Assembly: GCA_018660825.1 (NCBI GenBank)
Contig: JABJJO010000125.1
Span: 1-44,057, forward strand
Length of the DNA stretch: 44,057 nt
Source of the DNA: Planctomycetaceae bacterium
Lineage (GTDB): Bacteria > Planctomycetota > Planctomycetia > Pirellulales > Pirellulaceae
Direction: 5' to 3'
Shown: in pieces, positions 26,791-34,606 of the stretch
Numbering within the stretch: the first letter of the stretch is position 1
Layout of the letters: each line of letters starts with the position of its first letter
Made by a program: the position numbers and the translations under genes
The notes under the pieces: model-generated
What the model was told of the DNA's origin: nothing
Seen by the model: the letters and a program-made list of their open reading frames with translations, nothing else
The model's database searches: none

Positions 26791-27036
26791 CTGACCAAAT
26801 TTGCATTTCTAACACCCGTTAACGATTAGCACTTATTACGTTTCCGGTGAACCGAAGAAAGCATTTTCACAGTACTTTCTTTTTAAAAGTTTATCTTGCA
26901 ACAAAGGCAATGTTATTATAAACTTCCCGACACAGACGTGTCCAAACGGGATTATAAAGCGTTTCCACCCTACCAGTTGTGGTGTGTGCGGCTTTTCCCT
27001 CATAACATCTCTTAAATCGATAACAACGGAAAACTC

Positions 27037-27744
27037 ATGCATCTTCTACGAGAAGCGATCGAGGCCGGGAATTTATGGCTTGACCTTTCAGAGGATCAAG
27101 TCGAGCCAATTTTTGACCACGTACTGGATCATTTGGTCGACTCCAATGTAATCTCCCACGAAAATCGGGGGGTAATTCTAACCGAATTACTATCAAATGA
27201 AAGTGTGTCGAGCAGTGCTCTGAGCGACTCCGTCGCCATTCCCCACGTCTACATAGACGAGCTGAGCGAGCCGATAATTTACTTTGTCCGTTTAGCTCAT
27301 CCTGCCAATTTAGGTGCTGCGGACGGAATTGCCACTCGGTTTATATTCTTTTTGTTGGGGCCCACACATGCAGGGTCTGAGCACCTCAACACTCTGGCTG
27401 CTATCACTTCATTGGCATCCGACGACGAATTTCGTTACGACATTGGGAAATCCAAATCAAAGCACGAGTTCCTTTCGGCAATGGATCGTTTCCAACAACG
27501 ACATCCGAAACAATACGACGAAGAGACTTCACAAGCCAAGTCGGGCCATGTGGGACTTGAATTCACTGGAAAATTTGGAGGAGGAGTCCGCGAGGATATT
27601 GCTCGAAGACTACCTCACTATTGGAACGATTTCACCGAGGGCTTTAATTTAAAATGTGTTGGTTCCATATTTTTTCTACTCTTTGCCTGTTTGGCACCGG
27701 CCGTTCTGTTTGCCGGTCTGATGGGTGTTTACACCGATAATTAA
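27037..27744 (+). CDS. PTS EIIA-like domain fused to the start of an SLC4 (band 3) transporter; ends at an in-frame stop
   Basis: A 235-residue frame. Residues about 1-150 form a fructose/nitrogen-type PTS EIIA domain; VAIPH places the phosphorylatable histidine at His70. After a linker, residues about 178-235 match the N-terminus of the SLC4 transport domain: GGGVREDIARRLPHYWNDFT, then a first membrane helix (FFLLFACLAPAVLFAGLMG) and YTDN. The frame then meets TAA at 27742-27744, and the next codons in the same frame read IGVVEMILATAICGV, exactly the continuation expected for the family. Human band 3 has a Gln at the matching place, so one C-to-T change of CAA would explain the stop. Start: ATG with CGGAA six to eight bases upstream. 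A fragment alone would hold one transport helix, so function as such is doubtful. Confidence 0.82.
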   Translation: MHLLREAIEAGNLWLDLSEDQVEPIFDHVLDHLVDSNVISHENRGVILTELLSNESVSSSALSDSVAIPHVYIDELSEPIIYFVRLAHPANLGAADGIATRFIFFLLGPTHAGSEHLNTLAAITSLASDDEFRYDIGKSKSKHEFLSAMDRFQQRHPKQYDEETSQAKSGHVGLEFTGKFGGGVREDIARRLPHYWNDFTEGFNLKCVGSIFFLLFACLAPAVLFAGLMGVYTDN

Positions 27745-27750
27745 ATCGGC

Positions 27751-29094
27751 GTGGTCGAAATGATTCTGGCGACGGCAATCTGTGGTGTGCTATATGCTCT
27801 ATTTTCAGGAACACCACTAATTATTTTGGGCGGAACCGGGCCGTTACTCGTCTTTACGGGTATATTATTTCTACAGTGCAAGCAACTGGAGATTGCATTT
27901 CTTCCGACCTACGCTTGGGTTGGGATTTGGTCGTCCATACTATTGCTAATCGCAACCATGTTCGACGCCAGTTTTCTTATGCGATATTTCACACGCTTTA
28001 CCGATGAAATATTCGCGGCGCTGATTTCAATTATCTTTATTGTCGAGGCCATTAAGAGTCTTGTTGCGGTCTTTCAGAGTCCGGACAAAACGACGTTTGC
28101 CGAACCGCTCTTGGCGTTGGTCTTGGCCTTGGGAACATACAGTGTTGCCATGTATCTGTCACGTTTGCGCGGAAGCGACTTTTTGCGATCGCAACTTCGG
28201 CAAATATTGTCAGACTTTGGCCCAGCTATTGCGTTGGGGCTCATGAGTCTCATTGCCGTTTTAACAAGCGACGCTATACCCCAAGATTTTCTTTCGGCGC
28301 CGCAAGAATTTGGAACGACCAGTGGTCGTGCTTGGATAGTGGATTTATGGTCGGTTCCGATGTGGGTACGAGCGGCGGCGATTATTCCAGCCATCCTAGT
28401 GTCGGTTTTGGTTTACCTCGATCAAAATATTACCGCCCGTTTGGTAAACAGTCCGGACCACCATCTTCATAAAGGGGTCGCTTATCACTTAGACCTAGGT
28501 CTGGTAGGCATCCTGATGGCGATATGTTCGTTTTTTGGTCTTCCTTGGTTAGTCGCCGCGACAGTTCGGTCTTTGAATCACGTACGTAGTTTGGCAACTG
28601 TAGAAGCGGAAACCGATGCCAACGGGCATTCGCATGAACGAGTCATTCACGTTCGAGAGAACAGACTGACTGGGATTGTCATCCATCTGGCGATCGGTGT
28701 AATACTGTTCTTAATGTTGGACAAACTAGCATTGGTCCCAAAATCTACGCTCTACGGATTGTTCTTGTTTATGGGAGTCGTATCCATATCCGGCAACCAG
28801 TTTTTTACACGAATTAGCCTGTGGATTCGAGATCCCTCGCTCTACCCAACAACGCATTATTTGCGACGGGTTCCGCATTCCGTCATTCACCTCTTTACCG
28901 CGTTTCAAGCAGCATGCTTGGCGGTTCTATGGATTGTCAAAAAAGACAAGGACCTAGGAATTCTATTCCCCTTGTTTATCGCAATTCTCGTTCCCATTCG
29001 GATGCTGGCTGGAAAGTTTTTTAAAGAAGAACATCTCCAAGCATTAGACGCAGACGAACTCCCCGAGGAGGAGAGCAACCACTACTCAGTATAA
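27751..29094 (+). CDS. SLC4-type (band 3/HCO3-) anion transporter, remainder after the in-frame stop
   Basis: A 447-residue frame continuing in register from the EIIA fragment. GTG at 27751 is the first usable start, without a visible ribosome site. It carries the rest of the SLC4 membrane domain: ALFSGTPLIILGGTGPLLVF, GLPWLVAATVRSLNH, LYGLFLFMGVVSISGNQFF, HLFTAFQAACLAVLWIVK and the tail LQALDADE, each close to the matching motif of animal anion exchangers. About 11-12 hydrophobic segments are visible. The first helix lies on the other side of the stop. There are no frameshifts or further stops, so the sequence has not decayed. Inferred substrate: bicarbonate, given the family and the neighbouring carbonic anhydrase. 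It may work by readthrough, as a split protein, or not at all; a base-call error is also possible. Confidence 0.85.
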   Translation: MVEMILATAICGVLYALFSGTPLIILGGTGPLLVFTGILFLQCKQLEIAFLPTYAWVGIWSSILLLIATMFDASFLMRYFTRFTDEIFAALISIIFIVEAIKSLVAVFQSPDKTTFAEPLLALVLALGTYSVAMYLSRLRGSDFLRSQLRQILSDFGPAIALGLMSLIAVLTSDAIPQDFLSAPQEFGTTSGRAWIVDLWSVPMWVRAAAIIPAILVSVLVYLDQNITARLVNSPDHHLHKGVAYHLDLGLVGILMAICSFFGLPWLVAATVRSLNHVRSLATVEAETDANGHSHERVIHVRENRLTGIVIHLAIGVILFLMLDKLALVPKSTLYGLFLFMGVVSISGNQFFTRISLWIRDPSLYPTTHYLRRVPHSVIHLFTAFQAACLAVLWIVKKDKDLGILFPLFIAILVPIRMLAGKFFKEEHLQALDADELPEEESNHYSV

Positions 29095-29123
29095 AATGGC
29101 ACTCCGCGTTTTGGTGAGCCTAG

Positions 29124-30590
29124 TCATTTCGATTTACTAAGCTCGACGCGAGTGTAAGGACTGGATATATAGGTATTGTAGATCAGGTCTCGATATTTCA
29201 TCGTCTTCCGATGGTTGCTGAATAGATCGATGCGAGACGCCGAAGAATCGATCTTGATCTCTGTGGTCCACACGTCCTTCTTCATATCGCGTGTCATTTC
29301 CTTTGAATTCGCATCGGGAATGAGTTCCTTTAGATATCGCGGACTTCCGTCGGGGCCGCGATTGTTGATCCACCAAATTCTCCCTGTTTCTTCACGGGCA
29401 TTGGGGGGGAATCGAACGGTGACTCGCAGGACATCGTTCTTTACCTCTGTTTCGATCGCGGGGGGAGACAGCAGCGTTTCTGTAAACTCATCAGGGAAAA
29501 AATGCCGCAATAGTAACGCAGCTTTGTTTTGCTGATCGCGTTCGATTTTTAGGTGCCCCTTTTTCCCGTGACCACTGTTAGCTCCCAGGTAAATGGGAAT
29601 TGAAGGGTGATTGGCTCCACCCCAGGCCATATCGTAGGCCACCATGTCGTGAGTTCCGGGGTGAAACAGCATATCAACTCCCCGACTGCGAAGGTCTTTT
29701 AAGTTTCTCGAAATAAATACCTGATCCGAAATATCTTCGGTAAAGCCTTGTAAATCCTCCCATGTCTGACCGGCGTTGAGCGCGCGTTGGTTAAAGTTGG
29801 GGCCGAAATGCCCACCGGAGAAGCCACGTTGCTGACCTCCCGCTTCGAGATGCTGATCCCAGGCCTGCTGATCACAGAGCCGAAGGGGAGAATCCCAGAT
29901 GGGGGAAACGGTCGCGTGCAGCGCCGTCATACGGTCGTCGTGTATAATCGCCATCGAAGGCGAGGCACCATTTTTGGACGCGCCCGTCACGGCGACTTTT
30001 CCCTCGTCAAAGTATTCCGCCTCCGCATAGGCAGTCGTAACAGCTCGCATCAACGTTGCTGGCCAAGCCCAATACTGGATTTTGTAATGAGGATTTAGCG
30101 TTTTCGCGAAGCGTGCTTCGGCGGTACCTGCCAGTTCGGCTTTCCCGTAGGATCCAGGCTCCTGGACGACGGTCATCACCAATCCCACGCCACCTTTAAG
30201 TAATTCCAAATTCGTTCCCCTTGGTCTGACTTCGCGTTGAACACTAACAGGGGAATTCCCACCCGTAAGATGAAAACCATGGGCTTTCCGATCACCCGGA
30301 ACCACCATTCGAACGGGTACTCGATATTCCTGGCCCGCCCAAATTTCTCCGACGTTGATGGTAACGAGTTTTTGTCGGGTAACGACTGGTCCATTGACTG
30401 TTCGCCACGGTTGCACAATCTCAATTTCCAGCGTGTCCGGATCGCTAATCGCTCGCATATCAAACACCTGCTGAGCTTGTGCGAATGTCGTTAGCATCAA
30501 AACAAATCCAAGACAACAAAGCTGACTAGCGACATGACTTACATTGAGCGCGTTACCAAGACTTACAAAACCGCTGCGATGACATTTCAT
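29124..30590 (-). CDS. Secreted alpha/beta hydrolase, PhoPQ-activated-protein-related
   Basis: A 488-residue exported protein. The ATG at 30590 is preferred over a TTG two codons earlier; the signal peptide hydrophobic core is CCLGFVLMLTTFAQAQ. The segment VAVTGASKNGASPSMAIIHD holds a GxSxxG nucleophile (Ser205), followed by ALHATVSPIWD, and later VDMLFHPGTHDMVAYDMAWGG and YLGANSGHG give likely Asp and His positions. This layout resembles PhoPQ-activated pathogenicity-related proteins, a hydrolase family of unclear substrate. A C-terminal beta-rich part of about 100 residues follows. The gene converges with the transporter gene, with 29 bases between stops. An esterase role on sugars would suit the neighbouring genes but is inference. 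Confidence 0.65.
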   Translation of the reverse strand: MKCHRSGFVSLGNALNVSHVASQLCCLGFVLMLTTFAQAQQVFDMRAISDPDTLEIEIVQPWRTVNGPVVTRQKLVTINVGEIWAGQEYRVPVRMVVPGDRKAHGFHLTGGNSPVSVQREVRPRGTNLELLKGGVGLVMTVVQEPGSYGKAELAGTAEARFAKTLNPHYKIQYWAWPATLMRAVTTAYAEAEYFDEGKVAVTGASKNGASPSMAIIHDDRMTALHATVSPIWDSPLRLCDQQAWDQHLEAGGQQRGFSGGHFGPNFNQRALNAGQTWEDLQGFTEDISDQVFISRNLKDLRSRGVDMLFHPGTHDMVAYDMAWGGANHPSIPIYLGANSGHGKKGHLKIERDQQNKAALLLRHFFPDEFTETLLSPPAIETEVKNDVLRVTVRFPPNAREETGRIWWINNRGPDGSPRYLKELIPDANSKEMTRDMKKDVWTTEIKIDSSASRIDLFSNHRKTMKYRDLIYNTYISSPYTRVELSKSK

Positions 30591-30786
30591 TACCAAAATA
30601 TTCCCTTCATGAATTTCGCAAATTTCTCACTCTGACCTAACTCAAACACTACAAGCTCATAGCCAATATAGCTGATGGGGATTTTTGTTTCACCATGCAC
30701 CCTTGACGAAAGATGACTTCATTACTTTTTCTTGCATTGCGTTTTCGTCCTTTCCCGTTGACGTCCGGTACTATAAAGTGCTTGCG

Positions 30787-32508
30787 TCAGTCTTGCTGCG
30801 ACTTACCAAACGGCACGCCCTCGAGTGTGGCCGGGTCGAGCAAAAACCGGCCCCGATCAGATGCGAGGAAAAGACGGCTCCCCGCAGCGTAGATCCAACG
30901 AGCCTGCTCCCAGCGAGCCGTCTGGGGTTCGGCATCGAGCGAACGTGGAGAAAATCTGTGCAGCACATCGCCTTGCAAAAGGAAGATGTATCCGGCGGCG
31001 GCGGTCACAAAACTCGCATTGGAAAAATTACCCTGATGGGTTCGGATGCCCCAACCCGAGGGATTCACCTCATGCAGACCCGTTGCCGTAATGACATAGA
31101 GTCGCCCGGCGCTGTTGTCCGCCGCGTTTTCCACTGCTACCATGCCTCGAACATCATCCCACAGCTGTGGACACGTTTCGTAGGCCCAACTGTCTGGGGT
31201 CACCATGTCGAGCACACCGTCGCTGATGACAAAGAGCCGCCCGCCAAGTTTCGCCACGTGACTCGCCTGTTTCCATCTCGCATCAGGTTCCACCAAGCTA
31301 CTATCGGTAGGTTTACCGTTGGGATAATCAAAGGAACTGACTTTCACACACCACTCGGGATGTTCTGGCTTCGGATTGAGATCAATATTATTCCCAAGGC
31401 CCACGCTCGAGTTTCCCGACACTACCCAGATTCCCACATAATTGGCGCCAAGAATCCGGTTATTGATCAACTTATTGTCTTTGGTGGGCCGGTTCAGGAT
31501 TTCATCCCCCTCGACGCTGATCCCGATGGCACGAGGATCAACAATCAGATTATGAGAGATCGTGACACTGCTGGAGCGGGCACAGACGACCGCGGGGTTA
31601 TACCAGCGCGGGTTCTTGCCCTCGATATCATGGTTAATAATCAGGTTATTTTCGACGTGAACATTTCCGCCAGGTGCGGCTCGCGCCACGTAGATACTGT
31701 GACGCGTGGCCTCCTCGATGACGTTACCAGAAACCATGACGTTTTTGGCGTTGGAGAGGTGGATGCCGTAGCCGTAACCCGCTTCCGTACCGATTGTCTG
31801 ACTCACGGTGTTATCCCGTATTACCACATCCTCGTAGACGCCGGTTAGGTCCGTACCGACACTGATGCCAACGGTAATCTTTTCCACCCGCAAGCCGCTG
31901 AACCGAACTCGGCGAACATTGGTCGAGCCGGAATAGTTCCCGATCGCGGTGGTGTTGGGCTCCGCTGCTGGATTGCCGCGGATGGTGAGATTCTGGATAA
32001 CCAGATCGCTGTTATTGCTAGCGATAAAAAAACCGAACTTGGTGTCGGGTGAGAGCTCGATCCGTGTCATGCCGGCGTCTCGCGACGTCAAAGTTAAGTG
32101 TTTCTTGCTTTCAATCAGCACGGCCTGATCATAGGGGGGCTGGGGCCTCAACTTGTAGCTCCCTGGCTCCAGAACAAGCGTAGTGTAGGGAGCCGCACCC
32201 TGCACAATAGCCGCGAGGTTCTGCGATGGTGTAACGCTAACGAATGTCGTCCTCTGTTGCACCTGGACGTACGTGCGGTCGGGTTGGCTTAATTTGGACA
32301 GGGGAACGGAAATTTCTGTCTCGTCTTTCTGCTGCAGTACGACCTGACCACCACTGAGGCGGACAAACGTAGCTTCAATACTGAATTGCCCCGTCGAATC
32401 CTTCCAGATGCGCAGTTCCCCCAGCGGTGTTTCCTGGGCTTTAAGGTCGAACCCAGCGAATAGAACAATCACTAGCAGGGACAGCAGGAAAACAAACTTT
32501 CGTTTCAT
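30787..32508 (-). CDS. Secreted SHD1-domain, right-handed beta-helix protein
   Basis: A 573-residue exported protein. Signal peptide about residues 1-24 (FVFLLSLLVIVLFAGFDL). An SHD1 domain follows about 30-80 (LRIWKDSTGQFSIEATFVRL, then VPLSKLSQPDRTYV). Residues about 95-395 form a parallel beta-helix with pectate-lyase-type repeats such as HLTLTSRDAGMTRIEL, DLVIQNLTIRGNP, NVMVSGNVIEEATRHSIYV and VTISHNLIVDPRAIGISVEG. The C-terminal ~150 residues have several aromatic-rich repeats with GGRLFVISDG and GSRLFLASD, probably a small propeller. GAGGTG precedes the ATG by five bases. Beta-helix folds include polysaccharide lyases and epimerases; no catalytic set can be assigned here. A sulfatase gene lies upstream. 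Confidence 0.85.
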   Translation of the reverse strand: MKRKFVFLLSLLVIVLFAGFDLKAQETPLGELRIWKDSTGQFSIEATFVRLSGGQVVLQQKDETEISVPLSKLSQPDRTYVQVQQRTTFVSVTPSQNLAAIVQGAAPYTTLVLEPGSYKLRPQPPYDQAVLIESKKHLTLTSRDAGMTRIELSPDTKFGFFIASNNSDLVIQNLTIRGNPAAEPNTTAIGNYSGSTNVRRVRFSGLRVEKITVGISVGTDLTGVYEDVVIRDNTVSQTIGTEAGYGYGIHLSNAKNVMVSGNVIEEATRHSIYVARAAPGGNVHVENNLIINHDIEGKNPRWYNPAVVCARSSSVTISHNLIVDPRAIGISVEGDEILNRPTKDNKLINNRILGANYVGIWVVSGNSSVGLGNNIDLNPKPEHPEWCVKVSSFDYPNGKPTDSSLVEPDARWKQASHVAKLGGRLFVISDGVLDMVTPDSWAYETCPQLWDDVRGMVAVENAADNSAGRLYVITATGLHEVNPSGWGIRTHQGNFSNASFVTAAAGYIFLLQGDVLHRFSPRSLDAEPQTARWEQARWIYAAGSRLFLASDRGRFLLDPATLEGVPFGKSQQD

Positions 32509-32547
32509 AGCAGCACCTCGTGATCTTCAGAGAATTGCGTTTCCTCG

Positions 32548-32562
32548 ATTGTATCACATCAC
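32548..32562 (-). promoter_or_regulatory. Weak third copy of the GTG-box -10 motif
   Basis: On the minus strand the sequence reads GTGATGTGATACAAT, similar to ATGACGTGGTANAAT found before two other genes of this block. It lies 40 bases upstream of the beta-helix gene start. There is no recognisable -35. The similarity is weaker than between the other two. Confidence 0.25.
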
Positions 32563-32640
32563 CACCGCAAGTTGCGGCCTGCTCGTTCGCAGGGAAGGTC
32601 GACAAGGTTTAACCCAATTCCGACCGCCCCGTCCCGGACC

Positions 32641-34452
32641 TTAATCGTCCAGATATTTGACCGTGACCGGCTGGCTATGTAAATACTGCAGCTTATTCTC
32701 AAAATCTTCACCAGCCCAAATCGCAAAAGAGACTTTCCCATCAGTCGGATTGGAAGGAATATCAAATTTCACAACCAACATCCCTTTTCCCTCAACGGTA
32801 ATTTCGCGTCGATCCACTCGTGCACCCTTGTTGCCTTGTTTCAGCGTAATGGTCAGACCAACCTTACCATGCGCTGTGGGCACATCATGTTTGAGGGAAT
32901 ACTCGACGGTCGTTGCGGCCGTAACCTCTTTTGGGAAAACTGCGCTGAAGACGTCTCTTTTTACCGGCTTGGTTCCCTGGGGTTTTGGTTTCTTGTTTTT
33001 CGAACCACGGGCTGCGGAGGCTGCTTCCATAGCAACCACATACGCCTCTCTGGCATCGGCATCCGTTCGATTACGGTACATAGGTAGCATATGGTCGTTT
33101 GTCTTTTCCATCCACGCTAATAACCTTTGACGCTGTTGCTCAATGACCGCCTCATACTTATTTTCGTTGATTAGATTGTGCAAACACGCGGGATCCTTGG
33201 CCACATCGTACATTTCCTCAACAACTCTGTGTTTATATATCTGCAGACGCTTTGCCAAAGAGGCATCTGTCTTGGCCAAAGCGGCCAGTCGGCGATAACT
33301 GCTCGTCCCCGTGGTTGCCGTGGCAAACACACGCGTGCCGTTGGACCACGGATTAAAGATATAAAGAAATTGTTTGGTCTGTACTGCCCGCATCGGGTCG
33401 CGTGACCGACCGGCATTTTCATTGTATTCTTTGACAACAAATTCGCGATCCGCTTGCGTTTCACCGCGAACAATTGTTGCAAAGGAACGTCCATCCATCG
33501 ACGGGTGCTTCGCGGCGCCAGTGATATCCATAATGGTTGGCAATAGGTCGACGGCGGAAACCATGTGTTGCTTATCCAGGGTTTCCGACTGCGTCACACC
33601 TGGCCAATAGATCGCGAGCGGCGTGTGCGTGCTGTGGTGGTATAATTGCGTTTTGGCGAACGGTAGCGGCATCCCATGATCCGACAGAAAGATTACCACG
33701 GTTTGTTCTTCCATTCCGGATGCCTTCAGCGAATCCATAATGCGTCCTACGCAATCGTCAGACCGGCTTACGGAAGAATAATACAACGCGAGTTCTTCTC
33801 GTACCACGGGGTCATCAAATAGAAAATCTGGGACGGGAACTTGATCCGCTTGATAAACATGTGAGGGTTGAAAGGGGTCGTCAACGCCTTTGTAGAACGG
33901 TTTATGTGGGTCAGCGACATTGATCATGACGCAAAACGGTTTGCCAGCCTTTTTCGCAGCTGCGATCGCACGAGAAGTCGCAGCACCATAGGCCGCCGGA
34001 TTTTTCTTGTTGTACGGTTTTCCGTCGGGGTCTGTGTCGAAGACTTCATCCCAGGCATAGGGATTATAGGGGGTCGAGTGGCTCGTCTTGCCGCTGATGG
34101 CTGTAAAATATCCCGCCGACTTCATCACATCAACCAGATGCGGTTGCGGCGGCTGTTTGACCTGATAAAATCCCTCGACTGCATTATTGTGCGGATAGCA
34201 ACCGGACCACATGACATTCCGTCCTGGCATGCAATTGCCAACTTGCACATGCGCATATTTAAATCGCAGCCCTGACTTCACCAGCCTATCCATATTGGGC
34301 GATATATTCGGCAGCGGACACCCATACGCTCCGATGGAATCCGCATTCATGTCATCGACAGTCACAATCAATACATTCGGCCTGTCGGGGGCAGCCTGGG
34401 ACCATACTGGCATCAGACAAACAATGGAAACCGCTAGCAAGGATCGTATCAT
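32641..34452 (-). CDS. Type I sulfatase, secreted
   Basis: A 603-residue sulfatase with signal peptide (MIRSLLAVSIVCLMPVWSQA). The catalytic formylglycine motif is C74-M-P-G-R, of the C-x-P-x-R kind, in the context VGNCMPGRNVMWSGCYPHNN. Metal-binding Asp33 and Asp34 lie in VTVDDMNADSIGAYGCP, and FLSDHGMPLPFAKTQLYHHS supplies further Asp/His ligands. The catalytic part ends about residue 470; a C-terminal beta-sandwich of about 110 residues follows (about 490-603) and is an extra module. GGAG lies seven bases before the ATG. It removes sulfate esters or sulfamates, probably from a polysaccharide. It sits between a beta-helix protein and an alpha/beta hydrolase on the same strand. Maturation needs a formylglycine-forming enzyme not seen in this window. 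Confidence 0.93.
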   Translation of the reverse strand: MIRSLLAVSIVCLMPVWSQAAPDRPNVLIVTVDDMNADSIGAYGCPLPNISPNMDRLVKSGLRFKYAHVQVGNCMPGRNVMWSGCYPHNNAVEGFYQVKQPPQPHLVDVMKSAGYFTAISGKTSHSTPYNPYAWDEVFDTDPDGKPYNKKNPAAYGAATSRAIAAAKKAGKPFCVMINVADPHKPFYKGVDDPFQPSHVYQADQVPVPDFLFDDPVVREELALYYSSVSRSDDCVGRIMDSLKASGMEEQTVVIFLSDHGMPLPFAKTQLYHHSTHTPLAIYWPGVTQSETLDKQHMVSAVDLLPTIMDITGAAKHPSMDGRSFATIVRGETQADREFVVKEYNENAGRSRDPMRAVQTKQFLYIFNPWSNGTRVFATATTGTSSYRRLAALAKTDASLAKRLQIYKHRVVEEMYDVAKDPACLHNLINENKYEAVIEQQRQRLLAWMEKTNDHMLPMYRNRTDADAREAYVVAMEAASAARGSKNKKPKPQGTKPVKRDVFSAVFPKEVTAATTVEYSLKHDVPTAHGKVGLTITLKQGNKGARVDRREITVEGKGMLVVKFDIPSNPTDGKVSFAIWAGEDFENKLQYLHSQPVTVKYLDD

Positions 34453-34535
34453 TCTAGTTCTCCAGATCAGAAATCGTTTTTTTTAGCAATTCAAAAACAA
34501 AGCCGTCGTAACGATTATTGGGTGATTTACCGAAT

Positions 34536-34550
34536 ATTATACCACGTCAT
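34536..34550 (-). promoter_or_regulatory. Putative extended -10 promoter of the sulfatase gene (motif copy A)
   Basis: On the minus strand this reads ATGACGTGGTATAAT: a perfect TATAAT preceded by TG-G, an extended -10. An ATGACG 16 bases upstream of TATAAT may act as -35. It lies 84 bases from the sulfatase ATG. The same eleven bases ATGACGTGGTA occur before the hydrolase gene at 36473-36487. Confidence 0.4.
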
Positions 34551-34586
34551 GGTGCCCCGTCATGTCCCCCCTCGGGGACAGGCACC
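34551..34586. repeat. GC-rich inverted repeat downstream of the hydrolase gene
   Basis: TGTCCCC at 34563-34569 pairs perfectly with GGGGACA at 34574-34580 around a 4-base loop, and GGTGCC (34551-34556) and GGCACC (34581-34586) lie outside it. It starts 20 bases beyond the stop of the minus-strand hydrolase gene and could end its transcript, but no T run follows on that strand. It may instead be a dispersed palindromic repeat. Confidence 0.45.
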
Positions 34587-34606
34587 CGCATCTGCGTGTT
34601 CAGGCC

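Noticed and set aside
30685-31848. A 387-codon open frame on the plus strand.
   Set aside because: It lies opposite the SHD1/beta-helix gene, which has a signal peptide, recognisable domains and a ribosome site. The antisense translation shows no family features.
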